Shown here: positions 14,242 to 19,867 of the stretch, in pieces
Numbering within the stretch: position 1 is the first letter of the stretch
How the letters are laid out: every line of letters starts with the position of its first letter
IMG/VR virus record: IMGVR_UViG_3300031602_000015
Span: 1-32,886 of that record
Source of the DNA: a virus
DNA length: 32,886 nt
Strand: one strand, 5' to 3'
Program-made: the position numbers and the translations under genes
Notes under the pieces: generated by a model
The model's input: only the letters and a program-made list of their open reading frames with translations
What the model was told of the DNA's origin: nothing
Database searches by the model: none

Positions 14242-14269
14242 ATTTTACTGGTATCACACGCACTGTCAA
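14242..14269 (-). promoter_or_regulatory. Main leftward sigma70-like promoter
   Basis: On the minus strand a consensus TTGACA (14264-14269) and TAAAAT (14242-14247) are separated by 16 nt, with a predicted start near 14235, 40 nt before the first gene. Two copies of TCACAC (14254-14259 and 14276-14281, plus strand) lie 22 bp apart around the -35 box, placing them on the same DNA face, and a third occurs at 14537-14542. They could be binding half-sites. Everything leftward to 18027 around the circle could start here. Confidence 0.75.
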
Positions 14270-14591
14270 CTCATTTCACACTTATTGATAGGAAAATGTC
14301 ATTTAGATGGTTTGGGACACCTAGTCCTATCTTTCAGCATGATCCGCAGTATTACTATTACCAGAACTCTTCATCATCCGTGATTACTGAGTCAAGTCTC
14401 CTATGTGTCCGCATAAACTGGTTTGCCGCCCGTCCTTTGCTGGTTGGGCGCGATCCCATCACTCTCGGAACACTGCGCTATCTGGGCGTTTAAAGGCTAC
14501 CCATAGGCCATATCGCTGAGTTTCGGTCAGGATTTATCACACCGGATTGCCAATATACTCCAAAACTATAGTGATGTACAATACCCAATAT

Positions 14592-14667
14592 ATGCTGGTG
14601 TAATGTAGTTTCCCTGCTACATCTTGTATCTCCCATCACGAGCCGATACTCTCCGGTACACCAGCAT
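14592..14667. ncRNA. Three-way-junction-like element in the control region (candidate structured RNA)
   Basis: An 11-bp perfect stem ATGCTGGTGTA/TACACCAGCAT closes a 76-nt element. Inside it are two hairpins: ATGTAG/CTACAT with an 8-nt loop (14603-14622) and GTATC/GATAC with a 14-nt loop (14626-14649). The size is tRNA-like, and the bases after the 7-nt GCTGGTG are T-A as at tRNA positions 8-9. There is no T-loop consensus and no anticodon arm, so it is not a tRNA. It may be a leader RNA of the rightward operon, a small regulatory RNA on either strand, or a protein-binding DNA site. Confidence 0.4.
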
Positions 14668-14697
14668 TCTTATTTATCAAACTTTCTTAAAACCAGC

Positions 14698-14726
14698 TTG
14701 CACATGATTTGCACATCCTGTAAAGT
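14698..14726 (+). promoter_or_regulatory. Candidate rightward promoter with 11-bp-phased direct repeat
   Basis: TTGCAC (14698-14703) and TAAAGT (14721-14726) are 17 nt apart; the -35 box is poor, the -10 box fair. TTGCACAT occurs at 14698-14705 and 14709-14716, exactly one helical turn apart, overlapping the -35 and spacer, as expected for an activator or repressor site. Predicted start is near 14733, 29 nt before the first gene. Confidence 0.4.
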
Positions 14727-14761
14727 CGTGACTCCTTTAACGAGAAGATGGGAGTCTACTC

Positions 14762-15346
14762 ATGCAAAACACGCACTTCTGGACGGCGTTTGGCGCTGCT
14801 CAAGTCAACTTCAGATCACCGAAGAAATCTGGCATTAATGCTTTTGCCAACAATCACGCTTATCACAAGCTGGAAGATCTTCTTCCTGCCGTTATTTCTG
14901 CTCTCAACGAAGAGTCGATTATCTTTCGCTTCGCAGACATTAATAAAGCGGATGAGGCTGGCACTCGTATCATTATGACGCATTTGCCTAGCGGCCAATC
15001 TCATGAGCAAGAATGCTTCGTTGACAAGAAAGAACGCAACGCCCAAGCAACGGGGGGCTGCTACACCTACGCAAAGCGTTATCTTCTGAGCAGTCTTTTC
15101 CTAATTTCAGATCCGAAGCTCGATGATGATGGCGATCATGCTACTCACGGCAATCGAAAGAAAACTGCGGCAAAACCAAAAATTGCTAGTGACGATGTTA
15201 TCGCTAAGATTAAAAAAGATCTTGCCGAATTCAATATCCCAGAAGACAAGGCACTTGAGAAGGTAGGAGCTAAGACTTGGGTTATCACTAACGAGCAAGC
15301 AACAATTATTCAAGGCCGAATTGATCAACTCAGGTCTAAGAAATGA
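14762..15346 (+). CDS. erf: Erf-family single-strand annealing protein
   Basis: 194 residues (P22 Erf is 204). Family signatures: the N-terminal QVNFRSPKKSGINAFANNHA, the YHKLEDLLPAVISALNEESI helix, and the QATGGCYTYAKRYLLSSLFL segment (about 95-114) leading into an acidic DDDGDHA. Erf proteins form rings on single strands and anneal complementary DNA for recombination and genome circularisation, which a headful-packaging phage needs after injection. ATG 14762 has GGGAG 7 nt upstream. It is the first gene of the rightward operon and overlaps the exonuclease gene by 4 nt (ATGA), the classic annealase-exonuclease pairing. C-terminal 60 residues are Lys-rich, probably the oligomerisation or DNA-contact part. 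Confidence 0.88.
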   Translation: MQNTHFWTAFGAAQVNFRSPKKSGINAFANNHAYHKLEDLLPAVISALNEESIIFRFADINKADEAGTRIIMTHLPSGQSHEQECFVDKKERNAQATGGCYTYAKRYLLSSLFLISDPKLDDDGDHATHGNRKKTAAKPKIASDDVIAKIKKDLAEFNIPEDKALEKVGAKTWVITNEQATIIQGRIDQLRSKK

Positions 15347-15981
15347 GAGTTCATTATGTCGAGCAAGGCACTGATAAGTGGCTGGCACTGCGAGCTGGGT
15401 GCATAACTGCATCTAGCTTTAAGTCTCTAGTTACCAGCCGAGGCGAGAAGACAGCCACCTCTACTCGTGACACTTACCTTAACCAAGTCATTGCTGAGAG
15501 GATGACAGGAAAGCCTGTAGACACGTTTAAGAATGCCGATATGGAAAGAGGCAATGAGCGTGAAGGCTCAGCAAGAGATCTGTTTGGTGCGATTATGGAG
15601 GTAGATGTCAAGGAAGTAGGATTTCACCTTCATGATGACTACGACATTGGCTGTTCTTCTGACGGACTATTCTGCTTAGACTCTGACACGGGCGTAGAGA
15701 TTAAGTCACCACGAGCCTCTACCCATATTAAGTATATGCGTAACAAAAAGCTCCCTACTGAGTATATGCAGCAAGTCCAACTGAGTATGTGGCTGCTTGA
15801 AGTCGATAAGTACTTCTTCTTTAGCTACCATCCAGACCTAAAACCGCTGATCGTTGAAGTAAAACGCGATGATGAGTATATCGAGAAGGCTGTGCCGATT
15901 CTAATTGACGCAGCCAAATATGTTAAATCCGAAACGGAGAAGTTAAATGTCCAACCAATTTTCCACGCTTACAAGCGTTAA
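15343..15981 (+). CDS. YqaJ / lambda-type exonuclease
   Basis: 212 residues. Motifs of the family occur in order: EQGTDKWLALRAGCITASSF (7-26), GNEREGSARDLFG with its Glu residues (70-82), IGCSSDGLF with Asp107 (102-110), the metal and catalytic EIK at 119-121 in TGVEIKSP, and the QxQ of YMQQVQLSMW (141-150). This enzyme digests the 5' strand of double-stranded ends and hands the 3' single strand to the annealing protein. It overlaps erf by 4 nt and the following small gene by 35 nt. Length and motif set are complete, so it should be active. Confidence 0.9.
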   Translation: MRVHYVEQGTDKWLALRAGCITASSFKSLVTSRGEKTATSTRDTYLNQVIAERMTGKPVDTFKNADMERGNEREGSARDLFGAIMEVDVKEVGFHLHDDYDIGCSSDGLFCLDSDTGVEIKSPRASTHIKYMRNKKLPTEYMQQVQLSMWLLEVDKYFFFSYHPDLKPLIVEVKRDDEYIEKAVPILIDAAKYVKSETEKLNVQPIFHAYKR

Positions 15982-16234
15982 TAAGAGTCAGTACGATGAC
16001 AGCTACTATGCCTCTATAGACCCAGAGGCTCTAAAGTCTCTGCTTGCAGCTTATGAGCAAGGCGCTGTTACTCTTAATAAGAATGGCAAGATCAGTCTTA
16101 AAGGCTGGAAGAACGAATCTAAGGATGGCGGTCAGCCATACATATCTTTGAAGTGGGCAGCTCCGCTTGAAAGCTCACCAGCGGCTCCGGCGGCTCCAGC
16201 GGAATCAGCGACATTTGAGGACATACCATTCTAA
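15947..16234 (+). CDS. Small protein with SSB-like acidic tip, 95 aa
   Basis: ATG 15947 has GGAG 8 nt upstream and lies within the end of the exonuclease gene. The core includes NKNGKISLKGWKNESKDGGQ and YISLKWAAP, short beta-type strands that could be an OB-like or related fold but are too short for a normal SSB. A Pro/Ala-rich linker (SSPAAPAAPAES) leads to ATFEDIPF. Bacterial SSB proteins end in a DDDIPF-like tip that recruits replication and repair enzymes. The architecture of core, flexible linker and acidic IPF tip therefore suggests an ssDNA-binding or SSB-partner-hijacking protein. Position between exonuclease and Nin-type genes supports a recombination role. Confidence 0.6.
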   Translation: MSNQFSTLTSVNKSQYDDSYYASIDPEALKSLLAAYEQGAVTLNKNGKISLKGWKNESKDGGQPYISLKWAAPLESSPAAPAAPAESATFEDIPF

Positions 16235-16473
16235 TGAAAGTTATAGACCTTAAAGAAGCAGATATCAAGAGAACTGCATCGCGGAGCAAGTACGTTGCGC
16301 GATGGCTTGAAATTTCAGAGACAGAAGCTCTGTCTTTTGATGATTATGAAGATATGAGGACTGCGTACTATTCGATAAACAGCTATTGCCGAAACCACAA
16401 AACAAAATACAAGGTGAAGCAGTTTTCGGATCAGTCTGCTGAGCGTTATCTGGTATTGAAGGTTAGAGAATGA
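16234..16473 (+). CDS. Unknown recombination-operon protein, 79 aa
   Basis: Begins at ATG 16234 in a TAATG overlap with the SSB-tip gene and ends 4 nt into the NinG-like gene. Mixed alpha/beta, basic: DIKRTASRSKYVARWLEISE, a central FDDYEDMRTAYYSINSYC, and ending RYLVLKVRE. No known motif or metal site. Tight coupling on both sides suggests it works in the recombination or DNA-processing set; identity unknown. Confidence 0.65.
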   Translation: MKVIDLKEADIKRTASRSKYVARWLEISETEALSFDDYEDMRTAYYSINSYCRNHKTKYKVKQFSDQSAERYLVLKVRE

Positions 16474-16889
16474 AAATAACCGCTGCTGATAAATTCTTTA
16501 GCAAGTGTGTGAGATCCAGAACGAACTGGTGCTGCGAAGCCTGCGGCACACAGTATGAGGAAGGATCTCAAGGACTGCACTGTAGCCACTACTTTGGGCG
16601 CAGAGCATACGCTGTACGTTTCGATCCTATGAATGCTTTCGCTCATTGTTTTGGCTGTCATCAGAAGCTGGGAAGTAATCCTAATGACTTCCAGAGATGG
16701 GCGCTTAATGCTTTAGGTGAAGGAGCGATAGATATTTTACAAGAGAAGCGTGAAAACATCAGTCTGGCTAAAGACTATAAGAAGAACCTAAAAGACGTTG
16801 CCAAGCACTACAAAGAGCAATTTGAGCTAATTCAAGCAGCACGAAAAGAAGGCAACGATGGAAGAATCGAATTCGTGGGATATATTTAA
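16470..16889 (+). CDS. NinG/Rap-like recombination nuclease, zinc/HNH type
   Basis: 139 residues. Cysteine and histidine spacing fits NinG: WCCEACG (Cys22, Cys25), GLHCSHYFGRR (His37, Cys38, His40), then AHCFGCHQ (Cys60, Cys63, His64). The phrase LHCSHYFGRRAYAVRFDPMN followed by NAFAHCFGCH is the characteristic NinG core. Lambda NinG (Rap) promotes Holliday-junction processing in Red-type recombination. The protein ends in a Lys-rich coiled part. It overlaps upstream and downstream genes (4 and 32 nt). Shorter than lambda NinG (204 residues), mainly missing extra C-terminal sequence. Confidence 0.78.
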   Translation: MKITAADKFFSKCVRSRTNWCCEACGTQYEEGSQGLHCSHYFGRRAYAVRFDPMNAFAHCFGCHQKLGSNPNDFQRWALNALGEGAIDILQEKRENISLAKDYKKNLKDVAKHYKEQFELIQAARKEGNDGRIEFVGYI

Positions 16890-17319
16890 TATGAGCGTAA
16901 ACGAAGGTCAGCACTGGATAGTTAACTCAGATCACGCTATGAAGATGTTCAAAGAGCATATAGACAAGCTGTATGCCAAAGACAAATACCTAGTCATCAA
17001 ATGGTCAACAGGAAAGCAGCGCAGCTTAAAACAGAACTCCGCGCTCCACGTTTGGTGTCAGCTCATGGCTGATGAACTCAATGCCGCTGGTCTGGGCATG
17101 GAGAAGGTCTTAGAGCATAAGGCATCTATTGATTGGACTATGGGAGGAGTTAAGGAACACCTTTGGAAGCCTGTGCAAGAAGCTATGACAGGCAAGGACT
17201 CAACAGCGTCAGTTGATAAGCTAGACTACGTTAAGGTCTATGAGACTTTAAACCGTCACTTCGGTGACAAGATGGGCATTCATGTGCCGTGGCCTACCTT
17301 TGAAAACAGCAATACTTGA
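16858..17319 (+). CDS. NinB-like recombination protein
   Basis: 153 residues from ATG 16858, chosen because AAGAAGG lies 6 nt upstream; ATG 16891 is an alternative with a weaker site. Signature: VIKWSTGKQRSLKQNSALHV (basic RSLxQN core) then WCQLMADEL, and a C-terminal DKLDYVKVYETLNRHFGDKM. NinB (Orf) proteins bind single-stranded DNA and help load annealing proteins in place of RecFOR. Together with Erf, exonuclease and the NinG-like gene it completes a lambda/P22-type recombination set. Length matches the family (about 146). Confidence 0.78.
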   Translation: MEESNSWDIFNMSVNEGQHWIVNSDHAMKMFKEHIDKLYAKDKYLVIKWSTGKQRSLKQNSALHVWCQLMADELNAAGLGMEKVLEHKASIDWTMGGVKEHLWKPVQEAMTGKDSTASVDKLDYVKVYETLNRHFGDKMGIHVPWPTFENSNT

Positions 17320-17818
17320 GATAGATCCGCTGTGGCATGAAATAGCCGCCGATAGTCCTGAATCGCTTAATGGACGGTCTGTTAATAAAAACTCGTATGC
17401 CACTGGCGTTATAGGCGAATTGGCTGTATCTCAGGCACTGGCAAGCCTTGGGATGACTTACAGCCATGATGATACCTATGACTACGATTTCCTTGTAAAT
17501 GGCGTAAAATTAGACGTAAAGAGCAGCGCGTCTAGGTTTGCCAGAGTAGGAGGAAATAACAGCACATTACTTACAAGCTATTTGCAGAATCAAGATTGCG
17601 AAGCCTATGCTTTTGCTTCTGTGTCTTATGCTGAGAATCTGGTATACATAATGGGCATTTGCGCTAAGTTCTGGTTTTGGGAGACAGGATGTGCGACTGA
17701 TTATAAGGCTGGTGATATAATAGCTGTTCGCTCTATCAAGCAAGACGCAAGAATAATGAAGTATAAGCACCTGACTAGCTTTTATGGTTTGCCATTATTA
17801 TTAGAGGCACTGAAATGA
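17264..17818 (+). CDS. PD-(D/E)XK nuclease-like protein
   Basis: 184 residues from GTG 17264; ATG 17282 or TTG 17300 may be the true start because no clear ribosome site is visible. The restriction-nuclease fold signature is present: helix Glu in TGVIGELAVSQALASLG (Glu52), YDYDFLVNG with Asp75, and LDVKSSAS with Asp84-x-Lys86, i.e. E...D-x8-DxK. A later SVSYAENLVYIMGICAKFWF segment looks like core beta strands. Likely a metal-dependent DNA endonuclease, perhaps for junction or branch resolution, or host-DNA degradation. It overlaps the NinB-like gene by 56 nt and the next gene by 4 nt. Confidence 0.65.
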   Translation: MTRWAFMCRGLPLKTAILEIDPLWHEIAADSPESLNGRSVNKNSYATGVIGELAVSQALASLGMTYSHDDTYDYDFLVNGVKLDVKSSASRFARVGGNNSTLLTSYLQNQDCEAYAFASVSYAENLVYIMGICAKFWFWETGCATDYKAGDIIAVRSIKQDARIMKYKHLTSFYGLPLLLEALK

Positions 17819-18030
17819 AACAATTAGACTTTGAAATCAAAAGCACAGCAGAGATAGAAAAGTGGCTGGAAAAAGCAAAGGAAAGAATGCCAGAGAATGA
17901 CTTTAATCATGTTGCTACGCTGGCATTCAATTTAGCCAACATGGATGAATTTATATTTGGAAACGATGAAGTCAGCGATAAATTTATGCACTATCAGGCG
18001 CAACATTATTACGGAGGAGTTTTGCATTAA
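17815..18030 (+). CDS. Unknown acidic protein, 71 aa, last gene of rightward operon
   Basis: ATG 17815 overlaps the previous stop (ATGA). Helical and acidic (KSTAEIEKWLEKAKERMPEN; ANMDEFIFGNDEVSDKFMHY), ending YYGGVLH. No family recognised. Its TAA at 18028-18030 overlaps the TAA of the converging lysozyme gene on the other strand (18027-18029), so there is no spacer between the two operons. Confidence 0.65.
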   Translation: MKQLDFEIKSTAEIEKWLEKAKERMPENDFNHVATLAFNLANMDEFIFGNDEVSDKFMHYQAQHYYGGVLH

Positions 18031-18449
18031 GAATATGATCCCGTCTCGATCATATCAGCTAACTCTATTGCTCTCTTGCCTGTTTGTTTAGCAAACTTGC
18101 TAAGCAACAACTGAATAGATGCTTCCTTATAATCAGCCTCTTCAAAGGCTAAAATCATCTTTTGAAATCCACGGAATCTTGTTGCCCCAAGACAGAAGAA
18201 CGCATCTATAACCGCTTCTTGCCTTGTCTCATCCAGATCTCCAAACCAAACATATTCTTTGCTTAGCTCCTTTATACATCTCAGGATATCATTAGACAAA
18301 AGAAAATCTACTTCATCAGGAGAGATTCCTAGACCGCCTCTCGCATCCACGTTGCGACCAACTCCGATTGTCTGACGGTCTGCTGAACACAAATAAACGT
18401 GTGTCTCCACGCCTTCATGTCTCTTGAGCATTTTAATTAGCTTATCCAT
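18027..18449 (-). CDS. Endolysin, GH24 (T4-type) lysozyme with E-C-T triad
   Basis: 140 residues. The active-site region is KRHEGVETHVYLCSADRQTI then GVGRNVD: Glu12, Cys21 and Thr27 occupy the positions of T4 lysozyme Glu11, Asp20 and Thr26, so the usual Asp is Cys. The rest fits the family: DARGGLGISPDEVDFLLSND, QEAVIDAFFCLGATRFRGFQ and FAKQTGKRAIELADMIETG. It cleaves peptidoglycan at the end of infection. There is no N-terminal signal or anchor, so it needs the holin, whose gene is directly upstream with a TAATG overlap. It is the final gene of the leftward unit. Confidence 0.9.
   Translation of the reverse strand: MDKLIKMLKRHEGVETHVYLCSADRQTIGVGRNVDARGGLGISPDEVDFLLSNDILRCIKELSKEYVWFGDLDETRQEAVIDAFFCLGATRFRGFQKMILAFEEADYKEASIQLLLSKFAKQTGKRAIELADMIETGSYS
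18033..18055. repeat. 8-bp inverted repeat at the convergence point
   Basis: ATATGATC and GATCATAT are perfect complements around a 7-nt loop, within the last codons of the lysozyme gene and just past the rightward operon stop. There is no T-run on either side, so at most it is a weak bidirectional terminator or mRNA 3'-end stabiliser. Confidence 0.55.
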
Positions 18450-18823
18450 TATTTTTCTCTGCTCACACCTTTGGTTTTCTCAAATGAGCGCATACCACCT
18501 AAGCCCAGCATAGCCATCAGCAGCGTTGTCAAAATGGACGTATCTACTTCTGGAACTGTTAGCCAAATTCCCAGTATTGGAGAGATGATTGTAGAGTAGG
18601 CCAAGGCAGAGATAGAAACCCACCCGCACATTGGACGCCAACCCGACACAAAGATGCTAGGATGCGCTGCTTCGGCCTTGTTGACCTCGATCTGAGCAGT
18701 CATCTGCTTATCTGCAAGTACCGCCAATTCGTGACTTAGCTTCTCGCGCAAGTCTTTGTCTGGAATTGCCTTCTCCAGAATTGTCATTGCTGGGCCAATC
18801 AGAGCAGTAATAGAGGATAACAT
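18449..18823 (-). CDS. Holin, 3-TM (gene-transfer-agent) type
   Basis: 124 residues. N-terminal amphipathic helix (LIGPAMTILEKAIPDKDLRE), a helical linker, then HPSIFVSGWRPMCGWVSISA and YSTIISPILGIWLTV plus ILTTLLMAMLGLGGMRSFEK: the WRP motif before closely spaced membrane helices is the mark of the 3TM holin family. It forms membrane lesions that release the endolysin. ATG 18823 directly follows the stop of the 44-residue membrane protein and it overlaps lysozyme by one base (TAATG), giving a coupled lysis cassette. Confidence 0.82.
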   Translation of the reverse strand: MLSSITALIGPAMTILEKAIPDKDLREKLSHELAVLADKQMTAQIEVNKAEAAHPSIFVSGWRPMCGWVSISALAYSTIISPILGIWLTVPEVDTSILTTLLMAMLGLGGMRSFEKTKGVSREK

Positions 18824-18958
18824 TTAGACAAATACCAAAAGCGCAAAACAGATTAATATCAGAACTAAAACACAGCCGACAATATAATCCTCTGTCTTAC
18901 CTATGCGCTTAGAAACTAAAATACCAACTTTGGCTAATGCGCTTTTTATCATTTCCAT
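18824..18958 (-). CDS. Small single-TM protein, 44 aa
   Basis: ATG 18958 has GAGGAT 6 nt upstream; TAA ends one base before the holin start. A basic amphipathic N-terminus (MEMIKSALAKVGILVSKRIG) precedes DYIVGCVLVLILICFALLVF, a C-terminal membrane helix. Its place between a coiled-coil membrane protein and the holin suggests a lysis accessory such as an antiholin or second pore former. It is too short for a two-component spanin and has no lipobox. Confidence 0.7.
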   Translation of the reverse strand: MEMIKSALAKVGILVSKRIGKTEDYIVGCVLVLILICFALLVFV

Positions 18959-18968
18959 TTTAAAATCC

Positions 18969-19454
18969 TCAGTTAATAGCGAGAGTAAATACTAATCCTG
19001 CAATGGCAATCATTAATATGAATAGCCCAGCAACAAGTTTTACAGCCAGATAGAAGTCATCATTCTTTCTATCTTTTATTATCTTTCTGCGGCGATTAGC
19101 TTGAGCCAAATTAAAATCTCTATTCTTTTGAATATTTGCTGCATCTTTTTTAACTTTAGCCCATTTATGTGACTTGCCTTGCCGTGAATACTCTTTGCCG
19201 ATACGCGACATCATGTCATCTATCTTTTGAGCTTGCTGCTCTATATGGATGGCTTCTTCCAGAGCAGAGCCTGCATAGCCGCCTTGGTTTCTTTTTACTT
19301 CATCAATCTTAGCTTCAATCTCTTCTTTTGACGCGAAGAAAGAAGATATTTCACTACCCATTGCCTCGATGTCTTTTTTTCGGTCAAGACCTGTCCTGAC
19401 CATTTTACAGGCTGTATCGAGTCCTTTTATGAGTAGAGCTATTTCGCCTATCAT
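18969..19454 (-). CDS. Coiled-coil protein with C-terminal membrane anchor, 161 aa
   Basis: The N-terminal three quarters are charged and helical (DRKKDIEAMGSEISSFFASK; ALEEAIHIEQQAQKIDDMMS), with a strongly basic stretch (ANRRRKIIKDRKND) before the membrane helix KLVAGLFILMIAIAGLVFTL. The positive-inside rule puts the body in the cytoplasm and the short C-terminus outside. Not a canonical spanin, which has an N-terminal anchor and a periplasmic body. Similar proteins occur beside tail fibre and lysis genes in environmental phages (from memory). Possible holin regulator or membrane-disrupting accessory. Confidence 0.72.
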   Translation of the reverse strand: MIGEIALLIKGLDTACKMVRTGLDRKKDIEAMGSEISSFFASKEEIEAKIDEVKRNQGGYAGSALEEAIHIEQQAQKIDDMMSRIGKEYSRQGKSHKWAKVKKDAANIQKNRDFNLAQANRRRKIIKDRKNDDFYLAVKLVAGLFILMIAIAGLVFTLAIN

Positions 19455-19457
19455 TTT

Positions 19458-19703
19458 TCATTGCTTAAAGTTGAAGTAAGCGCCAGCCATTAGCGTGGCT
19501 AAGAAAATTGTAGTCAAAGCCTGAACGATGGTTTTGCCTACTGTACGCTTTGCAGACCGCCAAGAATCTAGCAATGAGCGAAGCTCGGAGACATCAGTCA
19601 GCAAGTCTTTATCCTCGCTGCCAAGCCCAATATTTCTTAAGGCTTTTTGTGCGCCTAGCTCGGCCGACTGCTCCACCAGTTTAGCCATCTCTTCCTTAGT
19701 CAT
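19458..19703 (-). CDS. Small phage membrane protein, 81 aa
   Basis: Acidic helical N-terminal region (MTKEEMAKLVEQSAELGAQK), a LLTDVSELRSLLDSWRSAKR segment and one C-terminal membrane helix (IVQALTTIFLATLMAGAYFN). Proteins with this D-(M/L)xxLRxWRxxxxxx-TM layout are common in phage lysis and tail regions and sometimes listed as holin-like. ATG 19703 is at a TAATG junction with one of the two upstream frames. It begins the membrane-protein block 19703-18449. Confidence 0.72.
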   Translation of the reverse strand: MTKEEMAKLVEQSAELGAQKALRNIGLGSEDKDLLTDVSELRSLLDSWRSAKRTVGKTIVQALTTIFLATLMAGAYFNFKQ

Positions 19704-19809
19704 TACACAATCCGAACTTTATAGTTACCAGCATTGTCAGTATTTCCATTTGTCTTGCGGTTGTGCAGTATTTCTCTAACCCACGATAATGCTCTAATTG
19801 ACTAGACAT
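19696..19809 (-). pseudogene. Short HTH-protein-like fragment (37 aa), possibly a truncated gene
   Basis: ATG 19809 has AAGG 7 nt upstream. The product begins MSSQLEHYRGLEKYCTTARQ then MEILTML, which resembles the N-terminus of phage HTH proteins of the pattern YRxLxxYCxTxRQxEIL that normally continue into a helix-turn-helix. Here the similarity stops after about 25 residues and the frame ends, overlapping the next gene by 8 nt. A second frame over the same DNA stays open to a TAATG junction at 19703 (ending DNAGNYKVRIV) but has no ATG or GTG start. Either a remnant, a very short gene or a frameshifted product. Confidence 0.4.
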
Positions 19810-19867
19810 ACGATAACCTTGGTTTGAATTCGGTACTACGGGGATTCGGCGCAATACCGCCCCATTA

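Larger units (their letters stand above)
14270..14761. other. Divergent control region without genes
   Basis: About 490 bp between the leftward and rightward units with no credible gene. Visible structure: an imperfect hairpin with GATAGGA/TCCTATC arms (14287-14331), CCCATCAC twice (14455-14462 and 14632-14639) each linked to a CTCTC(C)GG motif (14462-14468, 14649-14656), a three-way-junction-like element (14592-14667), a TTGCACAT direct repeat (14698-14716) and promoter-like boxes for the rightward operon. No AT-rich iteron array typical of an origin is obvious, but origin function cannot be excluded. Confidence 0.6.

Noticed and set aside
14233-14493. 86-codon frame on the plus strand in the control region
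   Set aside because: It starts within the leftward gene's leader, has no ribosome site, a protein composition unlike its neighbours, and crosses the promoter.
14592-14667. Possible tRNA gene
   Set aside because: Size and closing stem fit, but there is no T-loop consensus, no 7-nt anticodon loop and no normal D-arm on either strand; kept only as a structured element.
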